DNA from: Actinosynnema sp042752395
GTDB taxonomy: Bacteria; Actinomycetota; Actinomycetes; Mycobacteriales; Pseudonocardiaceae
Assembly: GCF_042752395.1 (NCBI RefSeq)
Contig: NZ_JBHYXZ010000023.1
Location: 12,180 to 76,179 of the forward strand
Direction of reading: 5' to 3'
DNA length: 64,000 nt
The notes beneath the pieces were generated by a model. The model made no database searches. It was given only the letters and a program-made list of their open reading frames with translations, and had not been told where the DNA came from. Each line of letters begins with the position of its first letter. Position 1 is the stretch's first letter. The translations under genes and the position numbers were made by a program. This document shows positions 14,782-22,857 of this stretch, one piece after another.

Positions 14782-15726
14782 TCAGCGGGATACGGCGCGT
14801 TCGATGAGGGCGGCGTAGATCTCGCCGAGGGATTTGCCGGCGGCTTCGACGGCCATCGGCAGCAGTGAGGTTTCGGTCAGGCCCGGGGACACGTTGACTT
14901 CGAGGAAGTGGACCGTGCCGTCCGGGGCGACGATGGCGTCCGTGCGGGAGACGTCGCGCAGGCCCAGGAGGCGGTGGGCGGCGACGGCCAGTTCCCCCAC
15001 CGCCTGGGCGGACTTCTCGTCCAGGCGGGCCGGGGCGTGGAAGTCCGTCAGGCCGGCCGTGTAGCGGGCCGTGTAGTCGTAGATGCCGTTCTCCGGGACG
15101 ATCTCCACCGGGGGCAGTGCCTGGGGGCCGTCCGGGCCGTCGACGACGGCGACGGCCACTTCGACGCCTTCGATGAAGTGCTCGGCCAGGACCGTGTCGC
15201 CGTAGGCCAGGCAGCCCACCATGGCGGCCGGGAGGTCGGCGGCGTCGCGGACCACGTGGGCGCCGAGCGCGGAGCCGCCCTGGTCCGGCTTGAGCATCAG
15301 CGGCAGGCCCAGGCGGTCCACCATGGCGGCCAGGACCGGCTTCGCGCCCAGTTCGCGGAACGTCGCGTGCGGCAGGACGGCCCACTCCGGGGTGGCCAGG
15401 CCGGCTCGGGCGAGTTCGGCCTTGGCGGTCGGCTTGTCCCAGGCACGTCGGCACGCGCGGGAGTCCGTGCCGACGAACGGGACGCCCGCCAGCTCCAGGA
15501 TGGTCTGCACCGAGCCGTTCTCGCCCTCGCCGCCGTGCAGGGCGACCACGACGGCGTCGGGGCGGTGCTCCTTGAGGCGGCTGAGCAGGGTGCCGTCGGC
15601 GTCCCACTCCTCCACGACCAGGCCGACCGAGCGCAACGCGGCGGACAGCCTGCGACCGGATCGCAAGGACACCTCCCGCTCGTGCGAAAGGCCCCCGGAC
15701 AGGACTGCGACCCAGCGGTTGGACAA
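14782..15726 (-). CDS. ddl: D-alanine-D-alanine ligase family protein
   Basis: The 314-residue ATP-grasp protein shows VALHGGEGENGSVQTILELAGVPFVGT, the ATP-binding LMLKPDQGGSALGAHVV, and the C-terminal FLEVNVSPGLTETSLLPMAVEAAG metal and substrate motif. These are hallmarks of D-Ala-D-Ala ligases, which make the dipeptide used in peptidoglycan precursors. It is somewhat shorter than the usual 350-residue actinobacterial Ddl, so it may be a second, specialised paralogue. The start is a TTG at 15724-15726 with an AGGAGTAGAGAG ribosome-binding site; no ATG or GTG fits. It lies 14 bp downstream of the aminotransferase gene, so the two are probably cotranscribed. Confidence 0.85.
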   Translation of the reverse strand: MSNRWVAVLSGGLSHEREVSLRSGRRLSAALRSVGLVVEEWDADGTLLSRLKEHRPDAVVVALHGGEGENGSVQTILELAGVPFVGTDSRACRRAWDKPTAKAELARAGLATPEWAVLPHATFRELGAKPVLAAMVDRLGLPLMLKPDQGGSALGAHVVRDAADLPAAMVGCLAYGDTVLAEHFIEGVEVAVAVVDGPDGPQALPPVEIVPENGIYDYTARYTAGLTDFHAPARLDEKSAQAVGELAVAAHRLLGLRDVSRTDAIVAPDGTVHFLEVNVSPGLTETSLLPMAVEAAGKSLGEIYAALIERAVSR

Positions 15727-15740
15727 CTCTCTACTCCTGA

Positions 15741-17057
15741 TCAAGCGGTGTCGGGCGACGGGCTGTGCGGGCCCGAGACGGCGCGGCCCACCGTGGGGCC
15801 GAACGTCTCGTGCAGCTCCATCTCGTCCTTGATGACGTTCGCGAGCCGCCGCACGCCCTCGCGGATGCGTTCGGGCGTCGGGTAGCAGTACGAGATGCGC
15901 AGTTGGCGGCTGCCGAGGCCGTCGGCGTAGAAGCCGGTGCCCGACGCGTACGCCACCCGCTGGGTGATCGCGCGCGGGAGCATGGCCTTGGTGTCGATGC
16001 CCTCCGGGACCGTCACCCAGACGTAGAAGCCGCCGTTGGGTGTGTTCCACGTGGAACCAACCGGCATGTGCTGCTCGAGCGCCGAGATCGCCGCGTCCCG
16101 GCGTTCCCGGTACGCCTCGCGGTAGGTCTTGATCTGGCCCTTCCAGTCGTGCGTCGTCAGGTAGCGCGACACGATGAGCTGGTTGAGCGTCGGCGGGCAC
16201 AGGGTGGCCGACTCGGCGGCCAGCACGAGCTTCTCCCGCACGGCGTGCGGCGCGAGGACCCAGCCGACCCGGAGGCCGGCGGCGAAGGTCTTGGAGAACG
16301 AGCCCAGGTACACGACGTTGTCCGGGTCCGTCGCCCGCAGCGCCGGGTACGTGACGCCGTCGAAGCCCAGCAGGCCGTACGGGTTGTCCTCGACCACGAG
16401 GATGCCGTGCGCGCGGCAGATGTCGAGCACCTCGGCGCGGCGCTGGACGGCGAGCGTCACGCCCGCGGGGTTGTGGAAGTTCGGGATCGTGTAGAGGAAC
16501 TTGATCCGGCGGCCGGAGCGCTCGACGGAGGCGACGGCCTCGCGCAGGGCGTCCGGCATCAAGCCGTCGGCGTCCATGCCCACGTGCACGACCTGGGCCT
16601 GGTAGGCGGCGAACGAGCCGAGCGCGCCGACGTACGACGGGCCTTCGGCCAGCACGACGTCACCGGGGTCGCAGAAGATCCGGGTGACCATGTCCAGGCC
16701 CATCTGGGAGCCCACGGTCACCACCACGTCGTCCGGGTGGCCGTTGATGCCCTCCAGGGCCATCACGTCGCAGATCTGCTCGCGCAGCTCGGGCACGCCG
16801 TGCGCGCTGCCGTACTGGAGCGCGACGAGCCCTTCCGAGGCGATGACGTCGGCCACTTCCGCGCTGAGGGAGTCCAGCGGCAGTGCTGCCAGGTGCGGCA
16901 TCCCCCCCGCCAGGGACACCACCTCAGGCCGGCTCGCCACCGCGAAGAGCGCCCGGATCTCCGATGCCGTCATGCCCGCCGTCCGCGCCGCGTACCGGCG
17001 GAGGTGGGGGTCGAGGCTTCTGGCTCCCTGCTTGGGGGGCTGTCCGGGTAGGTTCAC
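15741..17057 (-). CDS. PLP-dependent class I/II aminotransferase (2-aminoadipate transaminase-like)
   Basis: The protein, about 438 residues from GTG at 17057, is a fold-type I aminotransferase. The PLP-lysine motif is VVYLGSFSKTFAAGLRVGW, preceded by LYTIPNFHNPAGVTL and VVEDNPYGLL. It resembles the aminotransferase domain of MocR/LysN-type proteins without a DNA-binding domain. The substrate is not determinable; the adjacent D-Ala-D-Ala ligase homologue hints at an amino-acid role in the envelope, which is inference. The GTG at 17057 has a GGAG ribosome-binding site; the frame continues to 17132 with unconserved sequence. A degenerate parS palindrome lies within the coding region. Confidence 0.85.
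   Translation of the reverse strand: MNLPGQPPKQGARSLDPHLRRYAARTAGMTASEIRALFAVASRPEVVSLAGGMPHLAALPLDSLSAEVADVIASEGLVALQYGSAHGVPELREQICDVMALEGINGHPDDVVVTVGSQMGLDMVTRIFCDPGDVVLAEGPSYVGALGSFAAYQAQVVHVGMDADGLMPDALREAVASVERSGRRIKFLYTIPNFHNPAGVTLAVQRRAEVLDICRAHGILVVEDNPYGLLGFDGVTYPALRATDPDNVVYLGSFSKTFAAGLRVGWVLAPHAVREKLVLAAESATLCPPTLNQLIVSRYLTTHDWKGQIKTYREAYRERRDAAISALEQHMPVGSTWNTPNGGFYVWVTVPEGIDTKAMLPRAITQRVAYASGTGFYADGLGSRQLRISYCYPTPERIREGVRRLANVIKDEMELHETFGPTVGRAVSGPHSPSPDTA
16043..16058. promoter_or_regulatory. parS-like site 5 (degenerate palindrome)
   Basis: TGTTCCACGTGGAACC contains GTTCCACGTGGAAC, a perfect 14-bp dyad differing from parS by one symmetric change in each half. It is inside the aminotransferase gene, 1.8 kb beyond parB. 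ParB affinity may be reduced; this is inference. Confidence 0.6.
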
Positions 17058-17201
17058 GGGAAACTCCGTAGGTGGGCTGCTACCGGCGGGTTTGTTCCCG
17101 GCCGAGTGTAACGGCCGTCCCGTTCGGGGCATCCGCCTTCCGGGCGGGGGTCACATCCGCCTATCCTCGTGGGGGACGTGTTCGGGGGCTTGGAGGTCGG
17201 G

Positions 17202-17837
17202 GTGTCGCGTCGTGTCGTTGGCGTCACCTTGGACAACCTGGAGCACCTCTCCAAGCACAGTCGGACCTGCGTCTTCTGGGAACTCGCGCCGCACCTGAAG
17301 GACCAGGCGGAGGAGTTCGGGGACACGGAGTTCGAGAAGGAGGCATGGGTCTCCAGCGTGCTCCTGGAGTGGGGCTCCTGCGGTCGCATCATCTACTGCG
17401 ACGGGATTCCCGCCGGATCGGTGTTCTATGCGCCGCCCGCCGCCGTGCCCCGGTCGCTGGCGTTCCCCACCTCGCCGGCCAGCCCCGACGCCGTGCTGAT
17501 GACCGGCCTGGAGGTGCTGCCCGAGTTCCGCGGCGGCGGCCTGGGCCGGGTCCTCGTGCAGACGGTGGCCAAGGACCTCACCCGTCGCGGCGTGAAGGCG
17601 ATCGAGGCGTTCGGCGACAACCAGCCGGACGACGACGCGCCGAGCTGCGTCACGCCGGCCGACTTCCTGCTCCAGGTGGGCTTCAAGACGGTGCGCCCGC
17701 ACCCCCGCTGGCCCCGGCTGCGGTTGGAGCTGCGCAGCGCGTCCTCCTGGAAGGAGGACGTCGAGGCGGCGCTGGAGCGGCTGCTCAGCTCGGTGTCCGT
17801 GACGACCGCGGCGGAGCCGAGCTTCAAGCCCGTGTGA
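17202..17837 (+). CDS. GNAT-family N-acetyltransferase
   Basis: The protein, 211 residues from GTG at 17202, has the acetyl-CoA-binding signature GLEVLPEFRGGGLGRVLVQTVAKDL of GNAT enzymes, followed by a short helix and a C-terminal arm. A GGAGG ribosome-binding site lies five bases before this GTG; an earlier in-frame GTG at 17169 is also possible. Its place between parB and cwlM matches a conserved mycobacterial gene of unknown role (the Rv3916c position). Substrate is unknown. It converges with the small gene at 17841-18260, with three bases between the stops. Confidence 0.8.
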   Translation: MSRRVVGVTLDNLEHLSKHSRTCVFWELAPHLKDQAEEFGDTEFEKEAWVSSVLLEWGSCGRIIYCDGIPAGSVFYAPPAAVPRSLAFPTSPASPDAVLMTGLEVLPEFRGGGLGRVLVQTVAKDLTRRGVKAIEAFGDNQPDDDAPSCVTPADFLLQVGFKTVRPHPRWPRLRLELRSASSWKEDVEAALERLLSSVSVTTAAEPSFKPV

Positions 17838-17840
17838 CCG

Positions 17841-18260
17841 CTAGAAGCGGTCGATCTCGCAGTTCTCCAGCGTGCCGCCCTGGAGCAGGTCGAGCGCCTG
17901 CTCGCTCACCACGAGCTGCCCCTGGTCGGTGACGCCGAGGTCGTCCACGCCCGCCTGGCCGGTCACCTCCAGCCAGTGGAAGGTCGGCAGCTCCTTGCCC
18001 TCCAGCATCTCCTGGGCCTCGTCGGAGACGGTCACCGTGGCCCGGCGGACGCGGAACGCGTCGAGACCGCTGTCGACCAGCGTGTCGGCCAGGTCGTCGG
18101 TGACGAGGTACACCGGGGCCGCCTCGACCAGGTCGTCACCGGCCCAGTCGGTGATCTCGTAGTGCACCGCTTCGATGCGCGGCGGGTGCGCCGCCGCGTC
18201 GATCACGGTTCCCTCGCCCAGGACACCGGCGACCTCGGGTTCGAGGCGGTAGAACTCCAT
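17841..18260 (-). CDS. Conserved hypothetical protein
   Basis: A 139-residue acidic soluble protein starting at ATG 18258-18260, with a GAGGAG ribosome-binding site. It begins MEFYRLEPEVAGVLGEGTVIDAA and ends in WLEVTGQAGVDDLGVTDQGQLVVSEQALDLLQGGTLENCEI. The last part weakly recalls the immunity-type family around DUF1629/Imm11, with a conserved 'VSE.AL..L' ending, but this is not secure. No signal peptide or membrane segment. It is divergent from the small gene at 18303. No function can be assigned. Confidence 0.75.
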   Translation of the reverse strand: MEFYRLEPEVAGVLGEGTVIDAAAHPPRIEAVHYEITDWAGDDLVEAAPVYLVTDDLADTLVDSGLDAFRVRRATVTVSDEAQEMLEGKELPTFHWLEVTGQAGVDDLGVTDQGQLVVSEQALDLLQGGTLENCEIDRF

Positions 18261-18302
18261 CGTGCTCCTCGCCGGCGGGAGGCCGGCCAATAAGATCCAC
18301 TC

Positions 18303-18527
18303 GTGGACGTGGGGGCGGAGATCCAGGGCAAGGTACTCGCGATCATCGAGGGATCGCGCGACTTCGAGAAGATTCGCACACTGCTCGCGGGGTGGCAGGC
18401 CGAGGGCATCCCGGCGGACCGCCTGGTGGACGAGCTGACCGACCTGATGCTCGACCTGCGCGCCCAGAACCGCGTGGACGACGAGGACGCGGTCGCCGAG
18501 GTGCTGGACGTCGTGGCGGACTGGTGA
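18303..18527 (+). CDS. Small conserved hypothetical protein
   Basis: A 74-residue acidic protein, predicted helical, starting at GTG 18303 (MDVGAEIQGKVLAIIEGSRDFEKIRTLLAGWQAEGIPADRLVDELTDLMLDL...). It has no signal peptide and no recognisable domain. Codon use and third-position GC are like those of the neighbours, supporting a real gene. It lies 43 bp from a divergent unknown gene and converges on cwlM. Role unknown. Confidence 0.65.
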   Translation: MDVGAEIQGKVLAIIEGSRDFEKIRTLLAGWQAEGIPADRLVDELTDLMLDLRAQNRVDDEDAVAEVLDVVADW

Positions 18528-18568
18528 CGGCGCTGCCGGGGGTCACGGTGGAGTGACCCCCGGGGCGC

Positions 18569-19711
18569 TCACCGGAGCTTGCCGGTGGCCACCTCGTGCC
18601 GCAGCAGGTCGTCCATGGTGAACGTGCCGGTGGGCTGGTCGTCCTTGCCCAGCAGGTACAGCCGCTTGACCGCGACCAGGATGCCCTCGGCCACCACGTC
18701 CCGGAACGACGGGTTGGCCAGCCGCTGCCGGTCCCCCGCGTTGGTCAGGTAGCCGACCTCGACCCGCACCGCCGTGCAGCGGGTCATCCGGAGCATGTCC
18801 CAGGTCTTCGGGTGCGTGCCGCAGTCCAGCATCCCGGTCCGCGCCACGATCTCGCGCTGGATGAACCCGGCCAGCGCCTCGCCCACGGTGGACGACGTGC
18901 CGTTGCCCGTCCCGAAGTGGAACGTCGCCACGCCGGACGCGAGCGGCGAGGAGTTGCGGTCCGAGTGCAGCGACAGGATCAGGTCCGCGCCCGCCTCGTT
19001 GGCGAACCGGGCCCGCTCCCCCTCGTCCGGGTTGTGGTTCGGCCCGCGGGTGAGCAGGGCCTCCATGCCGGTGGCGGCCATCTTGCCCTCGAGGAGCCTG
19101 GCCAGGTCGAGCATGAGGTCGGCCTCGGACACGCCGTCGACCACGACACCGCGGTCCTCGCCGCCGTGACCGGGGTCGATGATGATCCGCTTGCCGGACA
19201 GCCGGGGCCCGGCCCGCCGCACCCGCTCCTGCTCGCGCAGGAACACCGGCCGGCCGCCGCGCACCTTCGGCTGGAGCTGCCGCAGCGCGCGGACCGTGTC
19301 GGGACCGCACATGCCGTCGACGATCAGGCCGTAGTCGCGCTGGAAGCTCCGCAGGGCCTGCTCGGTCTGCTGGCCGAACTCGCCGTTCGGGCGTCCCGCG
19401 TCGTACCCGAGTTCCAGCAGGCGCTCCTGCAGCGCGAACACGTCGTCACCGGTGACCGGCTGCGCCATGAGGAAGGCGAGCGGGCGGTCGCCGAGCCGGT
19501 AGGTCGCGTCGCGCAGCGCGCGGTAGGTGGCCGGGCCGACGACACCGTCGGTGATGAGACCCCGCTGCTGCTGGAACGCGCGCACCGCGTGCTCGACCGG
19601 CAGGTCGAACACCTGGGACGGCTGCGGGTCGGACAGCAGGCCGAGCTTCGTCAGCGTTGCCCTGACCTCGGCGACGTCCGGACCGAAATCCCCGCGGCGG
19701 AGTAGCAGCAT
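18569..19711 (-). CDS. cwlM: CwlM-like amidase-fold regulator of peptidoglycan synthesis
   Basis: The 380-residue protein has two N-terminal peptidoglycan-binding domains (about 1-70 and 80-145). A C-terminal amidase_3 fold follows, with IIIDPGHGGEDRG, LILSLHSDRNSS and VRVEVGYLTN. There is no signal peptide. In mycobacteria the orthologue CwlM is cytoplasmic, is phosphorylated by PknB near its C-terminus, and activates MurA instead of cutting cell wall; the same is inferred here from the missing export signal and the TGTFTMDDLL tail. ATG at 19709-19711 follows a GAGGGG ribosome-binding site; a GTG five codons upstream is less likely. Order with trxA, trxB and sigM is as in mycobacteria. Confidence 0.85.
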   Translation of the reverse strand: MLLLRRGDFGPDVAEVRATLTKLGLLSDPQPSQVFDLPVEHAVRAFQQQRGLITDGVVGPATYRALRDATYRLGDRPLAFLMAQPVTGDDVFALQERLLELGYDAGRPNGEFGQQTEQALRSFQRDYGLIVDGMCGPDTVRALRQLQPKVRGGRPVFLREQERVRRAGPRLSGKRIIIDPGHGGEDRGVVVDGVSEADLMLDLARLLEGKMAATGMEALLTRGPNHNPDEGERARFANEAGADLILSLHSDRNSSPLASGVATFHFGTGNGTSSTVGEALAGFIQREIVARTGMLDCGTHPKTWDMLRMTRCTAVRVEVGYLTNAGDRQRLANPSFRDVVAEGILVAVKRLYLLGKDDQPTGTFTMDDLLRHEVATGKLR

Positions 19712-19881
19712 GCACCCCTCGCTCACTAAGGCGTCGACATCCGTCGACGCGAACTTGACGCCCTATTGTGCCTTGCTCGCGCCGATGGCACGGATGGGGC
19801 TACGGGGAGTGCTGACCAGTCCACAAACGAGTGACCCGCCCGCCTCTGCGAAAGGCGGACGGGTCACCGGGAGCGTTGCGC

Positions 19882-20208
19882 TCAGAGCACGTCGGACAGG
19901 TCGTTGAGCAGCGCGGCCTTCGGCTTGGCGCCCACGATCTGCTTGACCGGCCGGCCGCCCTGGAACAGGATCATGGTCGGCACCGACATGATCTGGTAGT
20001 CCCGGGCGATCGACGGGTTGGCGTCGATGTCGAGCTTCGCGACGGTGATCTTCTCGGAGTGCTCGGCGGCGATCTCCTCGAGCACCGGGGCGACCATCTT
20101 GCACGGACCGCACCAGGTCGCCCAGAAGTCGACCAGGACCGGCTTGTCGCTGGCCAGGACGTCATCGGTGAACGTCTGCGCGGACGTGACCACGGTGGAG
20201 CCTGCCAT
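19882..20208 (-). CDS. trxA: Thioredoxin
   Basis: The 108-residue protein has the redox motif WCGPC (in VDFWATWCGPCKMVAPVLEEIA), the conserved cis-proline in MSVPTMILFQGG, and normal thioredoxin length. It is reduced by thioredoxin reductase and serves as the general disulfide reductant. It lies 26 bp downstream of trxB on the same strand, with an AGGAGAGAT-like ribosome-binding site, so the two are cotranscribed from the SigR-type promoter upstream of trxB. Confidence 0.97.
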   Translation of the reverse strand: MAGSTVVTSAQTFTDDVLASDKPVLVDFWATWCGPCKMVAPVLEEIAAEHSEKITVAKLDIDANPSIARDYQIMSVPTMILFQGGRPVKQIVGAKPKAALLNDLSDVL

Positions 20209-20234
20209 GTTGATCTCTCCTCGGGGATGTGGGT

Positions 20235-21227
20235 TCAGCTGGTGGTGACGGGCTCGCTGTAGCCGCCGCCGACGTGCTCGGCGGTGACCGCGGCCTCCGT
20301 GGTCCCGTGTTCGGCGAGCCAGCGCTCCGCGTCGATCGCGGCGGCGCAGCCCGACCCGGCGGCGGTGATCGCCTGGCGGTAGGTGTGGTCGACGAGGTCG
20401 CCCGCGGCGAACACGCCGTCCACGTTCGTGTGAGTCGTGCGGCCGATCACCTGGACGTAACCCTCGCCGTCCAGCTCGACCTGGCCCTTGACCAGTTCGC
20501 TGCGCGGGTCGTGCCCGATGGCGAGGAAGAACCCGGTGAACGCGTGCTCGCTCACCTCACCGGTCCGGGTGTCGCGCGTCTTCACCGCGGACACCGAGCC
20601 CTCGCCGGTCACCTCGACGACCTCGGCGTTGAGCAGCCACTTGATCTTCTCGTTGCTCCGCGCGCGCTCCAGCATGATCTTGGAGGCGCGGAACTCCTCG
20701 CGGCGGTGGATGATCGTGACGCTCCGGGCGAACTTGGTGAGGAACGTGGCCTCCTCCATCGCCGAGTCGCCGCCGCCGACCACCGCGATGTCCTGGTCCC
20801 GGAAGAAGAAGCCGTCGCAGGTCGCGCAGGACGACACGCCGCGCCCCAGCAGCTCCTGCTCACCGGGGACGTGCAGGTAGCGGGCCGCCGCGCCCATCGC
20901 GAGGATCACCGCGCGGGCGGCGTACCGCTTGCCGTTGGCCGTGACGTACTTCACCGGTCCGTCGAGCTCCAGCGCCTCGACGTCCTCCGCGCGCAGCTCG
21001 GCGCCGAAGCGCTTGGCCTGCTCCCGCATCTGCTCCATGAGGTCGGGGCCCATGATGCCGTCGCGGAAACCGGGGTAGTTCTCGACTTCGGTCGTGGTCA
21101 TCAGCGCGCCGCCGTACTGCGAGCCCTCGAACACCAGCGGTTCGAGCTGGGCACGCGCCGCGTAGACCCCCGCGGTGTACCCGGCGGGCCCCGATCCCAC
21201 GACGATCAGGTTCCGAACGTCCGACAC
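20235..21227 (-). CDS. trxB: Thioredoxin reductase
   Basis: The 330-residue flavoprotein has the FAD motif VVGSGPAGYTAGVYAARA, the active-site CATC (in GVSSCATCDGFFF), the NADPH-binding VVGGGDSAMEEATFL and the second FAD motif GVFAAGDLVDHTYRQAITAAGSGCAAA. It passes electrons from NADPH to thioredoxin. The C-terminal extension (about 20 residues past the FAD motif region) is variable. A promoter of the SigR/SigH class lies 57 bp upstream, as in Streptomyces trxBA and mycobacterial trxB2, implying induction by disulfide stress. Confidence 0.97.
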   Translation of the reverse strand: MSDVRNLIVVGSGPAGYTAGVYAARAQLEPLVFEGSQYGGALMTTTEVENYPGFRDGIMGPDLMEQMREQAKRFGAELRAEDVEALELDGPVKYVTANGKRYAARAVILAMGAAARYLHVPGEQELLGRGVSSCATCDGFFFRDQDIAVVGGGDSAMEEATFLTKFARSVTIIHRREEFRASKIMLERARSNEKIKWLLNAEVVEVTGEGSVSAVKTRDTRTGEVSEHAFTGFFLAIGHDPRSELVKGQVELDGEGYVQVIGRTTHTNVDGVFAAGDLVDHTYRQAITAAGSGCAAAIDAERWLAEHGTTEAAVTAEHVGGGYSEPVTTS

Positions 21228-21283
21228 CCTCGACCTCCGTTAGTCGCTCCCGGACCTGGATCACCCGGCCCGGCACTTCGCAC

Positions 21284-21309
21284 AACGGATCGTAGGGCGC
21301 GGTAATTCC
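21284..21309 (-). promoter_or_regulatory. SigR/SigH-type promoter of trxB-trxA
   Basis: Reading toward trxB, GGAAT (21309-21305), an 18-bp spacer and GTT (21286-21284) match the GGAAT-N18/19-GTT class used by SigR of Streptomyces and SigH of mycobacteria, both known to drive thioredoxin genes. The spacing to the trxB start (57 bp) is plausible. The sigma factor itself is not in this window. Confidence 0.7.
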
Positions 21310-21342
21310 GCCCCTTCCCGGTGAGCTGGGCTACCCGCCCCG

Positions 21343-22098
21343 CTACGGCTGGATGGTGCTGTTCGCCAGTACTCCGTCCGGGTTGTCCGGGCCGCACGTC
21401 CGGGGGTCCACGACCACGATCCGGTACGCGCCGGGCGTCCCGCCGGGCAGGATCGCCATCACGGCCGGCTTGTCGTCCAGCGTGATCGGGCTCACGCCGA
21501 GCGGCTTGCCCGCGGTGATGTTCGCGCCGCGCAGGCAGTCGGCGAGCTGCTCCTGGTTCTCCAGGGGGCCGTAGTTCTGGGCCTTGAGCACGTCGCCGAA
21601 CACCGGGCCGAAGTTCTCGCCGCGCACGGCGGGCATCCGGTCGCCGCCCGGCGGCTGCGCGGTGGCGCTGACCGGGGCGTTCGTCGTCGGGCCCGGCTGG
21701 GCGAAGCCGCCGTCGGCGGTGGTGTCCCGGGGGATCGCGACCACGGCGACGCCGACCGCCACGGCGGCCGTCGCGAGCAGTCCCACGCCCCAGCCGAGGC
21801 GCTTGGCGCGGCGGGCCTTGGCCTGCGCGAAGTCGATCACGGGGGCGGTGGGGCGGGCCTCCTCGGCCAGGGCCGCGTCGATCCGCTCGGCCACGTCGCG
21901 CGGCATGGGGATCGGGGGCAGGTCGCGCAGGTCCGCGAGCGTGGCGTCGAGGGCGGCCAGGATCTCGCGGGCCTCGGGGTCGTTCTCGACCAGCGGCCGC
22001 AGCTCGGCCTCGGTCCGCGGGTCCAACGCCCCCGCGTGCAGATCAGCCAGCAGGTCGACGGACCACGGCGGCCCCGAACGCCGCACATTGCCGGTCAT
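21343..22098 (-). CDS. Anti-sigma factor (RsmA-like), membrane-anchored
   Basis: The 251-residue protein has a cytoplasmic N-terminal helical part, a single membrane segment at about residues 101-122 (LGWGVGLLATAAVAVGVAVVAI) and an extracytoplasmic domain of about 125 residues with two cysteines (CLRGAN, RTCGPD). It overlaps sigM by four bases (ATGA), the usual arrangement for a sigma factor and its inhibitor. It corresponds by position to mycobacterial Rv3912 (anti-SigM). No clear HxxxCxxC zinc motif is present. What signal releases the sigma factor is not apparent. Confidence 0.85.
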   Translation of the reverse strand: MTGNVRRSGPPWSVDLLADLHAGALDPRTEAELRPLVENDPEAREILAALDATLADLRDLPPIPMPRDVAERIDAALAEEARPTAPVIDFAQAKARRAKRLGWGVGLLATAAVAVGVAVVAIPRDTTADGGFAQPGPTTNAPVSATAQPPGGDRMPAVRGENFGPVFGDVLKAQNYGPLENQEQLADCLRGANITAGKPLGVSPITLDDKPAVMAILPGGTPGAYRIVVVDPRTCGPDNPDGVLANSTIQP

Positions 22099-22712
22099 CG
22101 TTCCTCCAACTGACGTCCCTGTTGCACCTGCACATCGTTCACTGGGACGTTCGCATCTGCACCCTGGTTCCGGAGGTGCCCCAGAACTTTGGCGAGCTTG
22201 GCCCGCCCGCGGGCGCACCTCGACTTCACGGTGCCCTCCGCGATGCCCAGGAGCTGCGCCGTCTCGGCCACCGAGTAGCCCTCCACGTCGACCAGCACGA
22301 TCGGGGCGCGCTGCTCCTCCGGCAGCTCGTTGAGGGCCGCCTGGACCACCAGCCGGGTCTCCCGCTCCGCCATCGCGTCCCGGGGCGCCACCGGTTCGCC
22401 GGGGCCCGCCTCGGGCAGCGGGACGGTCGGCCTGGTTTGTCGCCTGCGCATCCGGTCGAGGCAGGCGTTGACGACTATTCGGTGCAGCCAGGTGGTGACC
22501 TGCGACTCCGCCCGGAAGCTCGCCGCCGCCCGGAACGCCGAGATGAACGCCTCCTGCAACGCGTCCGCGGCCTCCTCCGGGTCGCGCAGGGTGCGCAGCG
22601 CCACGGCCCACATGCGGTCCCGGTGCCTGCGCACGAGCTCGGCGAAGGCGTGCGGGTCCCCCGCGGCGTGCGCCGTGATGAGGTCTGCGTCCGAGCTGGC
22701 TGCGGCGGTCAC
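22095..22712 (-). CDS. sigM: ECF RNA polymerase sigma factor SigM
   Basis: The 205-residue protein has sigma region 2 (LVRRHRDRMWAVALRTLRDPEEAADALQEAFISAFRAAASF) and region 4 (LPEEQRAPIVLVDVEGYSVAETAQLLGIAEGTVKSRCARGRAKL) joined by a short linker. Group ECF. Gene order and the overlapping anti-sigma gene identify it as the SigM counterpart of mycobacteria, where it governs cell-surface and secreted proteins. The C-terminal 25 residues are extra. Its regulon cannot be read from the window. Confidence 0.9.
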   Translation of the reverse strand: MTAAASSDADLITAHAAGDPHAFAELVRRHRDRMWAVALRTLRDPEEAADALQEAFISAFRAAASFRAESQVTTWLHRIVVNACLDRMRRRQTRPTVPLPEAGPGEPVAPRDAMAERETRLVVQAALNELPEEQRAPIVLVDVEGYSVAETAQLLGIAEGTVKSRCARGRAKLAKVLGHLRNQGADANVPVNDVQVQQGRQLEER

Positions 22713-22857
22713 GCGGGGAGCCTATCGGTCGTGGGCAACCCCACGGCGATCACCTGTACGGGCGAGTGCCGGTAGGTCCGACCCCCGCCCGTGACAACCG
22801 CGCGTCACGACGTCGCCCGTTCGACGCGCCGGCGACGACGCCATTCGTAGTGGTGGC

